A DNA stretch of 11,608 nucleotides from Pseudomonadota bacterium (GTDB lineage Bacteria; Pseudomonadota; Gammaproteobacteria; Pseudomonadales; Cellvibrionaceae). Shown piece after piece: positions 1 through 6,795 of this stretch (its first letter is position 1; every line of letters begins with the position of its first letter). Under the pieces are notes generated by a model, which saw nothing but the letters and a program-made list of their open reading frames with translations, did no database searches and was not told the origin of the DNA. Location of the stretch: NCBI GenBank assembly GCA_023416875.1, contig JAEZGT010000315.1:1-11608 (forward strand). The letters are read 5' to 3'. Position numbers and translations under genes: made by a program.

Positions 1-1
1 C

Positions 2-1966
2 GCCGTGCAAAATCTGACGGAGAGCAACCTGGCAGCATTGGAGAGTCAGCTGGGGCAATTGCATGAGCCGAGGTGGGAGACGCTGGTGGTTCCTCTGGAG
101 GATCGGGAGGACCAGCTGAATCAGGCCTGGTCGCCAGTCAGTCATCTCAACGGGGTCGCCAATAATCCCAGCCTGCGCGAGGCCTACAACAGCAGCATTG
201 CGCTGCTGACCGAGTACAACACCCGCATCGGCCAGAACAGCGCGTTGTTTTCCGCCTACGAACGCTTGGCCGAGAGCGAGGCTTACAAGGATCTGACCAC
301 AGCTCAACAGACGGCGATTCAAAATGCGTTGCGCGATTTTCGCTTGGCGGGAGTGAGCCTGCCCGATGAAGCGAAGAAGCGTTATGGCGAAATCCAGACG
401 CGCCTGTCCGACCTCAGCAACCGATTTTCCAACAATGTGCTCGATGCCACCCAGGGCTGGTTCAAGCACATTACTGACCAGGCGGAGCTGGCAGGAGTGC
501 CTGAATCGGCACTGGCAGGTGCGGCGCGCGCGGCGGCAAATCGCAATCTGGAAGGTTGGGTGCTGACGCTAGACGGCCCGGTCTATCTCACCGTTATGAC
601 ACAGGCGGACAACCGCGAGCTGCGCCGAGAAATGTACACCGCCTATATGACGCGGGCCTCCGACCAGGGGCCTACCGCCGGGCAGTGGGACAACACCCCG
701 CTGATCGAGGAAATTCTGCAATTGCGCCAGGAGCTCGCCCGGCTGCTGGGCTTCACCAATTATTCAGAGTTGTCGATTGCCCCGAAGATGGCGCAAAGCA
801 CGACGCAGGTTCTGGAATTCCTCAATGAGCTGGCGCAGAAGTCGCGGGCGCAGGCCGAGCGGGATCTCACCGAGCTGCGGGAGTGGGCGCGCAGTGAGCG
901 CGGAGTGGAGAGTTTGGAGGTGTGGGATGTGCCCTATTATTCCGAGAAGCTCAAAGAGGCGCGCTATGAGATCTCTCAGGAAGTTCTGCGTCCGTATTTC
1001 CCCTTGGAAAAAGTCCTCGACGGCCTGTTTGCCCTCAACAAAAAACTCTTCGCCATCGACATAAAACCACTGAGCGGTGTGGAGACCTGGCACCAGGACG
1101 TCCAGTTCTTCGCGATCGAGCGCCACGGTGAACCTGTGGCCTATTTTTATCTCGACCTTTTCGCCCGCGAAGGTAAACGCGGCGGCGCCTGGATGGCGGA
1201 GTGCCGGGTGCGCCGTCAAACGTCCGAAGGATTGCAGTTGCCGGTCGCCTATCTGGTGTGCAACTTCAACGCGCCGGTGGGCGATACACCCAGTCTGTTG
1301 ACCCATAACGAAGTCACCACCCTGTTCCACGAATTCGGTCACGGCTTGCATCATATGTTGACCCGGATTGATGTGGCGGCGGTCAGCGGCATCAATGGCG
1401 TGGCATGGGACGCGGTGGAGCTGCCCAGCCAGTTTATGGAGAATTGGTGCTGGGAACCGTCGGTGCTGAAAAGCCTTTCCGGCCATTACAAAACCGGTGA
1501 ATCCCTGCCCGACGTATTGATTGAGAAGATGCTGGCGGCCAAGAACTTCCAGGCGGCTATGATGATCCTGCGTCAGATCGAATTCGCGCTCTTCGATTTC
1601 CGATTGCACATGGAATATGGTGATGCAGGATTTCCGGGAGTGCAGGCGTTACTGGATGAAGTCCGCCACGAAGTGGCAGTGCTGGCGCCGCCCGCATTCA
1701 ATCGCTTTCAGAACGGCTTCACCCATATTTTTGCTGGCGGTTACGCCGCCGGCTACTACAGCTACAAATGGGCGGAAGTGTTATCGGCGGATGCCTTTGC
1801 AGCGTTTGAGGAAAGCGGCTTGTTCGATGCGACCACTGGCGAGCGTTTTCTCCGCGAAATCCTCGAGAAAGGCGGATCAGAAGATGCCATGACGCTGTTC
1901 CGTCGTTTTCGCGGTCGCGATCCAGATATAGCGGCGTTATTGCGCCATGCGGGGATAGGGGCATGA
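2..1966 (+). CDS. prlC: Oligopeptidase A, M3 family zinc metallopeptidase (5' end outside window)
   Basis: Cytoplasmic thimet-type oligopeptidase that cleaves short peptides, including released signal-peptide fragments. The zinc motif HEFGH is at residues 442-446 (counted from the GTG at 5), and the third ligand is Glu472 in WDAVELPSQ. The FAGGYAAGYYSY block near the C-terminus is the conserved M3 substrate-side motif. Similarity to E. coli OpdA as I remember it is continuous to the C-terminus (RHAGIGA versus RHYGISG). The GTG at position 5 is probably not the start: the frame is open to the window edge, the preceding codon is Ala, and the E. coli protein has about 25 more N-terminal residues, with its PAV aligning to the Ala-Val here. 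The gene is therefore cut by the window rather than naturally short. Its TGA overlaps the next ATG by four bases (ATGA), indicating translational coupling with the yheV-type gene. Confidence 0.95.
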   Translation, partial: AVQNLTESNLAALESQLGQLHEPRWETLVVPLEDREDQLNQAWSPVSHLNGVANNPSLREAYNSSIALLTEYNTRIGQNSALFSAYERLAESEAYKDLTTAQQTAIQNALRDFRLAGVSLPDEAKKRYGEIQTRLSDLSNRFSNNVLDATQGWFKHITDQAELAGVPESALAGAARAAANRNLEGWVLTLDGPVYLTVMTQADNRELRREMYTAYMTRASDQGPTAGQWDNTPLIEEILQLRQELARLLGFTNYSELSIAPKMAQSTTQVLEFLNELAQKSRAQAERDLTELREWARSERGVESLEVWDVPYYSEKLKEARYEISQEVLRPYFPLEKVLDGLFALNKKLFAIDIKPLSGVETWHQDVQFFAIERHGEPVAYFYLDLFAREGKRGGAWMAECRVRRQTSEGLQLPVAYLVCNFNAPVGDTPSLLTHNEVTTLFHEFGHGLHHMLTRIDVAAVSGINGVAWDAVELPSQFMENWCWEPSVLKSLSGHYKTGESLPDVLIEKMLAAKNFQAAMMILRQIEFALFDFRLHMEYGDAGFPGVQALLDEVRHEVAVLAPPAFNRFQNGFTHIFAGGYAAGYYSYKWAEVLSADAFAAFEESGLFDATTGERFLREILEKGGSEDAMTLFRRFRGRDPDIAALLRHAGIGA

Positions 1967-2238
1967 CATCAGTAAAAAAGCGGTTTATCGCCGGCGCGGT
2001 GTGCCCCCGCTGCAAAGCGAGCGACCGCATCGTCATGTACCGCATCGATGACACGGATTACCGCGAATGTGTGGAATGCGGCTTTCGCGATGAAATGCGC
2101 TTCAAACCGGGAGTGAGGGAAATTCAGACACGGGTGAATACGCCACAGGAACAGGTTGCACAGGAAACCCAGGTGGTGCGCCTGCTCGATCCGGCGCCCG
2201 AAAAAAAGCAGAGTGAAGGAGATAAAACAGAGGGGTGA
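1963..2238 (+). CDS. yheV: YheV-type small zinc-ribbon protein (DUF2387 family)
   Basis: A 91-residue protein of unknown molecular function. The N-terminus KKRFIAGAVCPRC closely matches E. coli YheV (KRFIAGAKCPAC, from memory). Two CxxC pairs, Cys14/Cys17 and Cys36/Cys39 (CPRC and CVEC), form a probable four-cysteine zinc ribbon. The C-terminal half after about residue 50 is polar, Gln/Glu/Lys-rich and likely disordered; it is longer than in the E. coli protein, which has roughly 66 residues. The ATG overlaps the prlC stop by four bases and has only a weak G-rich sequence upstream, so translation probably depends on coupling. The pairing with prlC also occurs in Pseudomonas, as I recall. No signal peptide or membrane segment is visible. 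Family assignment is firm; any role in RNA or protein binding would be a guess. Confidence 0.88.
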   Translation: MTSVKKRFIAGAVCPRCKASDRIVMYRIDDTDYRECVECGFRDEMRFKPGVREIQTRVNTPQEQVAQETQVVRLLDPAPEKKQSEGDKTEG

Positions 2239-2239
2239 A

Positions 2240-2947
2240 TCAATGCTCCGTGACTTTCGCGGAACTGGCCGCAAAGTTCAGATGGATCTCGGAGTCGTCC
2301 ACCATACAGGGCCATTCAGTGGTATACGAACCTCCAGAATGAGCGTGCTGGATGACGAAGCGTGCCAATCGAGAATCTCCACTGAGCTGATCCGGTTGAA
2401 ACAAAGCCTCCACGGCATAGTGGACAGCGAGATCCAGTTGATTAGCGAACTCCTCTCCCAATAACTGATGCACGATGATGTTTGCCATAGTCATGTCCAT
2501 GGGAGCGAGGGGCACGCCGCACAGGATCAGTAGACGGTCGTTGATTTCTTCAACCAGGCGATGGGCGAGATAGGCTTCATCGATCAGCGCACGCAGACCA
2601 CCGTCGTGATGAACGACCTCTGGCGGCTGGAGAAAAAAATCCGTGGCGATTTCTAGAAATACCGTGCCGTAGGCCAACACGCCGTTGCGCTCCATTGCTG
2701 CTGCGAGTGTGGCGAGGAAGTCGGGCGCATGTTCGATATAGCGCACGACAAACTGCAGCAGGACCGCGGCGGAATTTTCTCGCGGCAGGCTAATGGCTTT
2801 ATGCAGTCGCGGCGCGAGAGAGGTCAGATAGATCTCCAGCTCATGCGTCTGGCTTTCTTGCCGACACGCCTCCGCGATGGCGGTGCGGATCTGCGACAAC
2901 TTACTTTCAATCATATGATCAATATCACGCGCAGATGCGCGCGGCAC
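2240..2947 (-). CDS. Conserved-looking hypothetical protein, function not recognised
   Basis: A 235-codon open frame from GTG at 2947, or 224 codons from the in-frame ATG whose first base is 2914. Neither start has a clear Shine-Dalgarno sequence, and an in-frame TGA lies a few codons upstream of the GTG, so the start is unsettled. The protein looks soluble and mostly helical: there is no signal peptide or convincing membrane segment, hydrophobic residues are spaced as in amphipathic helices over about residues 12-195, and a polar tail with little predicted structure follows (about residues 200-235). It contains scattered His and two Cys (Cys28 and one in LLILCGVPL) but no metal or catalytic motif I can name. 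Its stop sits one base from the yheV stop, so the two genes converge with no room for a terminator. The absence of a competing frame over 700 bases supports it being real. I do not recognise the family. Confidence 0.72.
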   Translation of the reverse strand: MPRASARDIDHMIESKLSQIRTAIAEACRQESQTHELEIYLTSLAPRLHKAISLPRENSAAVLLQFVVRYIEHAPDFLATLAAAMERNGVLAYGTVFLEIATDFFLQPPEVVHHDGGLRALIDEAYLAHRLVEEINDRLLILCGVPLAPMDMTMANIIVHQLLGEEFANQLDLAVHYAVEALFQPDQLSGDSRLARFVIQHAHSGGSYTTEWPCMVDDSEIHLNFAASSAKVTEH

Positions 2948-3286
2948 AGTTAATCGTCATCAAAAGGATTTACTCGGGCGCAATGGAAACTGGCGAGCGT
3001 TGGCAGCACGTCAATGGGTGATAAAAGCGTCTGAATAAAAAAGTGAATTAATGGCTATAAAATAAACAGCCGGCTGCTCACCCACAATGACATCTATAGG
3101 CTCTGAGCGAAGCGTATACATACATGCACCATAGATCAGAACTGCCGGAAGCACCTAAAAATTGCGTCACAAATCGATAAGTGAACCGATGGGCGGGCGA
3201 GAGATATGTGCAAAAGCCCCGCAGCTGAATTGACAGCGTCTTCCCCCGACTTTTGGGGTTAGCGATTTCCGCTATTTTAATCATTG

Positions 3287-3299
3287 ACCTTTATAAGGT
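3287..3299 (+). promoter_or_regulatory. Weak candidate -10 region for the cox operon, inside a short palindrome
   Basis: TATAAG at 3292-3297 matches the sigma-70 -10 consensus at five of six positions and lies within the inverted repeat ACCTT-TAT-AAGGT. No good -35 hexamer stands 16-18 bases upstream, so if this is a promoter it would need an activator or another sigma factor. It would give a 5' untranslated leader of about 165 bases containing the two hairpins. Low confidence, by eye only. Confidence 0.2.
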
Positions 3300-3359
3300 T
3301 TTATGGCTTCCTATGCGGCGTTTTGTCGCAGGTGCTGCGCACGAGTTCCCTGGTACGGG

Positions 3360-3374
3360 CGCATAATCAATGCG
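3360..3374 (+). repeat. Small inverted repeat in the coxB leader
   Basis: CGCAT (3360-3364) and ATGCG (3370-3374) can form a five-base-pair stem with a five-base loop. It stands two bases before the stronger 3377-3395 hairpin. Alone it could be chance; as part of a pair it may belong to a folded leader. Confidence 0.3.
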
Positions 3375-3376
3375 TC

Positions 3377-3395
3377 GGTTCGCGTCTCGCGAACC
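3377..3395 (+). repeat. Perfect 8-bp inverted repeat upstream of coxB
   Basis: GGTTCGCG-TCT-CGCGAACC is a perfect eight-base stem with a three-base loop, ending 75 bases before the coxB ATG. No T-run follows, so it is not an intrinsic terminator. It could be an operator for a dimeric regulator or an RNA hairpin in the coxB leader; the sequence alone does not decide. Confidence 0.55.
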
Positions 3396-3458
3396 TCCAA
3401 GCCGCTGAACATAAGAAACAACCACATTTTTTCTTACCTTCCCTAATTAAAAAAACAC

Positions 3459-3462
3459 GGAG
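3459..3462 (+). promoter_or_regulatory. Ribosome binding site of coxB
   Basis: GGAG eight bases before the ATG at 3471. It fixes the coxB start, which is followed immediately by a proper signal peptide. Confidence 0.75.
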
Positions 3463-3470
3463 ACGGGGCG

Positions 3471-4607
3471 ATGTTAGGCAAATCGAAACGGTTGTTGTTG
3501 CCGCTCTATGCATTTCTGGCGGGATTGCCCGCTGCATGCTGGGCGTCAGAATGGCCGCTGAATATGACCGAGGGGGTGACGTCGGTCAGCCGTCAGATCC
3601 ACGGCCTGCATATGCAGATCTTCTGGTGGTGTGTGATTATCGGCGTGGTGGTGTTTGGGGTGATGTTCTACACCATGTTCGTCCACCGCAAATCCCGCGG
3701 CGTCAAGCCGGCCCATTTCCATGAAAACGTCACGCTCGAATTAATTTGGACGATTATCCCAGTCATCATTCTGGTGATTATGGCGGTTCCCGCTACCAAA
3801 ACGCTGGTTCACATCTACGATACCGACGATGCCGATTTAGATATTTTGATCACGGGCTACCAATGGAAATGGAAGTACGAGTATCTGGACGACCAGGGCG
3901 AAAACGTCACCTTTTTCAGCCTTCTCAGCACTCCCCGCAGCCAAATCGAAAATGCCGAAGAAAAATCCGAGCACTATCTGCTGGAAGTGGATGAGCCGGT
4001 TTACATCCCTATTGGCAAAAAAGTTCGCTTTCTTGTAACTGCCGCAGATGTCATCCATTCCTGGTGGGTTCCGGCACTGGGGGTGAAGCGCGACGCAATT
4101 CCCGGTTATATCCACGAAGCCTGGACCAAGGTTGAAGTGCCTGGTGTGTATCGCGGCCAATGTACCGAACTGTGTGGCAAAGACCATGGCTATATGCCTG
4201 TGGTGGTGCACGCGGTAGAGCAGGCAGAATACGACGCCTGGCTCGAAGGCAAGCGTGAAAAGGCCCGCGCTATCGCGGAAGCCGTCAAGCAGACGCTGAC
4301 TTTCCAGCAGTTGTATGAGCAGGGCGAAGCCGTCTATATCAAAAACTGCGCATCTTGCCACCAAGCTGACGGTAAGGGGTTGGCGGGTGTCTTCCCGGCC
4401 ATCGCCGGCAGCAAAATCTCAACCGGCCCCGTAGGTGCGCACATCAATCGGGTCGTCAACGGTGGTGTAGGCATGCCGCCTTTTGGAGAGCAATTGAGCC
4501 CCGTCGACATCGCTGCGGTCGTGACCTTTCAGCGCAACGCGTTTGGCAACAATATGGGCGATCAGATCCAGCCCATTGATGTCGTTAACTTCAAGCAAGG
4601 CCAATAA
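3471..4607 (+). CDS. coxB: Cytochrome c oxidase subunit II with fused C-terminal cytochrome c domain
   Basis: A 378-residue subunit II carrying the binuclear CuA centre that receives electrons from cytochrome c. The N-terminus is a signal peptide (residues 1 to about 25), followed by two membrane helices (about 49-70 and 91-107) and a periplasmic cupredoxin domain. CuA ligands are visible: His196, Cys231, Glu233, Cys235, His239 and Met242. The aromatic electron-entry patch YQWKWKY has Trp132. After the cupredoxin a class I cytochrome c domain begins at about residue 280, with heme motif Cys293-x-x-Cys296-His297 and probable axial Met335 in GVGMPPFG. This fused domain makes the enzyme caa3-like and explains why it is about 100 residues longer than mitochondrial-type subunit II. 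Cys23 in LPAACW is near the signal cleavage region but is a poor lipobox, so I do not call a lipoprotein. It is the first gene of the oxidase operon. Confidence 0.97.
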   Translation: MLGKSKRLLLPLYAFLAGLPAACWASEWPLNMTEGVTSVSRQIHGLHMQIFWWCVIIGVVVFGVMFYTMFVHRKSRGVKPAHFHENVTLELIWTIIPVIILVIMAVPATKTLVHIYDTDDADLDILITGYQWKWKYEYLDDQGENVTFFSLLSTPRSQIENAEEKSEHYLLEVDEPVYIPIGKKVRFLVTAADVIHSWWVPALGVKRDAIPGYIHEAWTKVEVPGVYRGQCTELCGKDHGYMPVVVHAVEQAEYDAWLEGKREKARAIAEAVKQTLTFQQLYEQGEAVYIKNCASCHQADGKGLAGVFPAIAGSKISTGPVGAHINRVVNGGVGMPPFGEQLSPVDIAAVVTFQRNAFGNNMGDQIQPIDVVNFKQGQ

Positions 4608-4611
4608 GGAG
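4606..4611 (+). promoter_or_regulatory. Ribosome binding site of coxA
   Basis: AAGGAG begins inside the coxB stop codon and lies eight bases before the coxA ATG at 4620. This is a strong consensus site, consistent with high and coupled translation of subunits II and I. Confidence 0.8.
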
Positions 4612-4619
4612 ACAATCTT

Positions 4620-6170
4620 ATGGCACATGGTCCTGCGCACGGTTTAAGCCGCTGGTTATTCACCACGAACCACAAAGACATAGGCACTATGTACATGTGG
4701 TTCAGTTTTGCGATGTTTTTCCTCGGCGGTATTTTCGCTCTGATCATCCGCGCCGAATTGTTCGAGCCCGGCCTGCAGATCGTCGAGCCTAACTTCTTCA
4801 ACCAGATGACCACCATGCACGGGTTGGTGATGGTGTTTGGCGCGGTCATGCCGGCGTTTGTCGGTCTGGCCAACTGGATGGTGCCCATGATGATCGGTGC
4901 ACCTGACATGGCGCTGCCGCGCATGAACAACCTGAGCTTCTGGATTCTGCCTTTTGCGTTTGCCATGTTGGCCTCCACTCTGTTTATGCAGGGCGGCGCT
5001 CCTAACTTTGGCTGGACGTTCTACGCTCCGTTGTCCACCACCTATGCACCACCGAGCGTGACCTTCTTTATTTTCGCTATCCACATCATGGGTGCGAGCT
5101 CGATCATGGGCGCGATCAATATTATCGCCACCATCTTGAATATGCGTGCGCCCGGCATGACCTTGATGAAAATGCCGTTGTTCGTCTGGACTTGGTTAAT
5201 CACTGCCTATCTGCTGATCGCGGTAATGCCGGTGCTTGCGGGTGTAGTGACGATGATGCTGATGGATATTCATTTCGGCACCTCTTTCTTTAATGCTGCT
5301 GGCGGCGGTGACCCGGTTTTGTTCCAGCACATTTTCTGGTTCTTCGGTCACCCTGAGGTTTACATCATGATCCTGCCGGCCTTCGGTGTGGTCAGTGCGA
5401 TTATCCCGACCTTCGCGCGCAAGCCGTTGTTCGGTTACTCCTCCATGGTGTACGCAACGGCTTCGATCGCGATTCTGAGCTTCATGGTATGGGCGCACCA
5501 CATGTTTACCGTGGGTATGCCGTTCATAGGTGAGTGGGTGTTTATGATCGCGACCATGGCGATTGCGGTTCCCACCGGCGTGAAGGTGTTTAACTGGGTT
5601 ACCACCATGTACAAGGGTTCGATGACCTTTGAAACGCCTATGCTGTTTTCCATCGCCTTCGTTATCCTGTTCACCATTGGCGGTTTCTCTGGCCTGATGC
5701 TGGCGATAGCACCGGCGGATTTCCAGTATCACGATACGTATTTCGTGGTTGCCCACTTCCACTACGTACTGGTGCCAGGCGCGATTTTCTCTATCACCGC
5801 TGCAGTCTATTACTGGTTGCCCAAGTGGTGTGGTCGCATGTATGACGAGACCTTGGGCAAAACCCATTTCTGGTTGGCGTTCATCGGCCTTAACCTGACG
5901 TTCTTCCCAATGCACTTCTCCGGTCTCGCTGGTATGCCGCGCCGAATTCCGGATTACAACCCGCTGTTCGCCAATTGGAATATGCTCTCCTCTGTGGGCT
6001 CGTTCCTGTTTGGTGCTGCGCAGGTGCTGTTCCTGTACGTCGTGATACGCGCGATCGTCAGCGGGCGCAAAGCGACAGACCGCGTCTGGGAAGGATCACA
6101 TGGCCTCGAGTGGACGGTTCCTTCACCGGCTCCTTACCACACCTTTACCACTCCGCCGAAGGTTGACTGA
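4620..6170 (+). CDS. coxA: Cytochrome c oxidase subunit I (heme a / heme a3-CuB)
   Basis: A 516-residue, twelve-helix integral membrane subunit that reduces O2 to water and pumps protons. All metal ligands are seen: low-spin heme a by His67 (TMHGL) and His381; high-spin heme a3 by His379 (both in AHFHYV); CuB by His244, His293 and His294. Tyr248 in HPEVY is the residue that crosslinks to the CuB His in A-type oxidases. The GAPDMALPRMNN segment after helix III holds the D-channel aspartate, and TGVKVFNW carries the K-channel lysine. Length and motifs are those of a complete A1-type enzyme, with no defect visible. The gene starts 12 bases after coxB with a strong ribosome binding site and ends ten bases before ctaG. 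Open frames on the opposite strand here are only shadows of its codon pattern. Confidence 0.98.
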   Translation: MAHGPAHGLSRWLFTTNHKDIGTMYMWFSFAMFFLGGIFALIIRAELFEPGLQIVEPNFFNQMTTMHGLVMVFGAVMPAFVGLANWMVPMMIGAPDMALPRMNNLSFWILPFAFAMLASTLFMQGGAPNFGWTFYAPLSTTYAPPSVTFFIFAIHIMGASSIMGAINIIATILNMRAPGMTLMKMPLFVWTWLITAYLLIAVMPVLAGVVTMMLMDIHFGTSFFNAAGGGDPVLFQHIFWFFGHPEVYIMILPAFGVVSAIIPTFARKPLFGYSSMVYATASIAILSFMVWAHHMFTVGMPFIGEWVFMIATMAIAVPTGVKVFNWVTTMYKGSMTFETPMLFSIAFVILFTIGGFSGLMLAIAPADFQYHDTYFVVAHFHYVLVPGAIFSITAAVYYWLPKWCGRMYDETLGKTHFWLAFIGLNLTFFPMHFSGLAGMPRRIPDYNPLFANWNMLSSVGSFLFGAAQVLFLYVVIRAIVSGRKATDRVWEGSHGLEWTVPSPAPYHTFTTPPKVD

Positions 6171-6180
6171 GACGGCGATC

Positions 6181-6726
6181 ATGGAAAAGGCCACGCGTAA
6201 AACTGTCTTCCGCCTAGCCCTGTCCACTATCGCTATGTTTGTTGCGGTATTCACGATTATGCCGCCGCTTTACACCTTGCTTTGCGAAGTCACCGGCTTG
6301 CGCAAAGTGGGTGGAGCCTATGAAGCGGAAGAAATAAAAGTGGACGAGGAACGGTGGGTTACGGTGCAGTTTGTCGCTACCCATAACGCGGCCATGCCTT
6401 GGGAATTCAAACCCATGGAATTCAAGGTCAAGGTCAATCCGGGGCAGAAAAAGGTAATCAAGTATTTCGCCCGCAATAATTCGGAAAGGGCGATGGTTGC
6501 CCAGGCAGTGCCCAGCATCAGTCCGTTTGCGGCGGTGAATTATTTCCACAAGATTGAATGTTTTTGTTTTAACCACCAACCTTTGCTCAGCGGCGAAAGC
6601 GCTGAACTGGGATTGGAATTTGTAGTGGACCAGGACTTGCCCAAGCAGGTCACCACTATAACTTTGTCATATACGCTGTTTGATATTACCGAGCAGGCGC
6701 AGGCCGAACTGGCAGGGCTTCACTGA
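6181..6726 (+). CDS. ctaG: Cytochrome c oxidase assembly protein CtaG / Cox11 (CuB copper chaperone)
   Basis: A 181-residue protein anchored by one N-terminal membrane helix (about residues 10-32), with an immunoglobulin-like periplasmic domain that delivers Cu(I) to the CuB site of subunit I. The signature Cys127-Phe-Cys129-Phe (in IECFCF) is the copper-binding motif of the Cox11 family and is intact; the surrounding NYFHKIECFCF and the SYTLFDI near the C-terminus are also typical. The ATG at 6181 is chosen because the membrane helix begins directly after it and it lies ten bases after the coxA stop; a longer frame from 6100 would overlap coxA and add 27 residues unlike the family. No good Shine-Dalgarno sequence precedes 6181, so translation is probably coupled to coxA. 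This is the Cox11-type CtaG, not the unrelated Bacillus CtaG. Confidence 0.95.
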   Translation: MEKATRKTVFRLALSTIAMFVAVFTIMPPLYTLLCEVTGLRKVGGAYEAEEIKVDEERWVTVQFVATHNAAMPWEFKPMEFKVKVNPGQKKVIKYFARNNSERAMVAQAVPSISPFAAVNYFHKIECFCFNHQPLLSGESAELGLEFVVDQDLPKQVTTITLSYTLFDITEQAQAELAGLH

Positions 6727-6782
6727 GTTCCGCAGTAACGCAGACGCATAAAACTGAATACTAACCGCATAACCGATCAGGC

Positions 6783-6786
6783 GGAG
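6783..6786 (+). promoter_or_regulatory. Ribosome binding site of coxC
   Basis: GGAG nine bases before the ATG at 6796. The 69-base gap between ctaG and coxC otherwise shows no terminator and no clear promoter. Confidence 0.65.
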
Positions 6787-6795
6787 ATAACAAGA

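Larger units (their letters stand above)
2948..3470. other. Divergent intergenic region between the hypothetical gene and coxB
   Basis: A 523-base stretch with no credible gene. It must contain the coxB promoter (rightward) and probably that of the minus-strand gene (leftward). Visible elements: a perfect 10-base palindrome CAGCCGGCTG at 3067-3076; a TTGACA at 3230-3235 without a matching -10 at 16-18 bases; a small stem TAGCG/CGCTA (3260-3264 and 3270-3274); a short palindrome ACCTT-TAT-AAGGT at 3287-3299; and two hairpins at 3360-3374 and 3377-3395. An AT-rich stretch runs just upstream of the coxB ribosome binding site. No tRNA-like or riboswitch-like fold was recognised. The leftward promoter could not be located. 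Confidence 0.6.

Noticed and set aside
764..1609. Minus-strand 281-codon open frame opposite prlC
   Set aside because: It is antisense to a certain peptidase gene; its His/Gln-rich, domain-free translation is typical of the reverse complement of GC-biased codons.
3067..3076. Perfect palindrome CAGCCGGCTG as an operator
   Set aside because: Ten-base GC-rich palindromes occur by chance, there is only one copy, and it is not positioned against a recognisable promoter.
3230..3258. Consensus -35 hexamer TTGACA as the cox promoter
   Set aside because: The -10 position at the right spacing reads TTGGGG or similar, far from TATAAT, so the hexamer alone is not enough to call a promoter.
3078..3284. 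Minus-strand 68-codon open frame in the intergenic region, with an AAAGG a few bases before its ATG
   Set aside because: Composition and sequence show no protein-family features, and it lies across the presumed coxB promoter region. A small protein cannot be excluded but is not supported.
3284..3724. Plus-strand open frame of 146 codons running from the intergenic region into coxB in another frame
   Set aside because: It starts with TTG, has no ribosome binding site or recognisable domain, and more than half of it overlaps the certain coxB gene out of frame.
5196..5915. Minus-strand 239-codon open frame opposite coxA
   Set aside because: Antisense to strongly conserved coxA codons, with a highly polar His/Arg-rich translation and no family resemblance.
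6100..6180. Longer ctaG reading frame beginning inside coxA
   Set aside because: The added 27 residues do not resemble Cox11 N-termini and come from coxA codons read in another frame; ATG 6181 leads directly into the membrane anchor.
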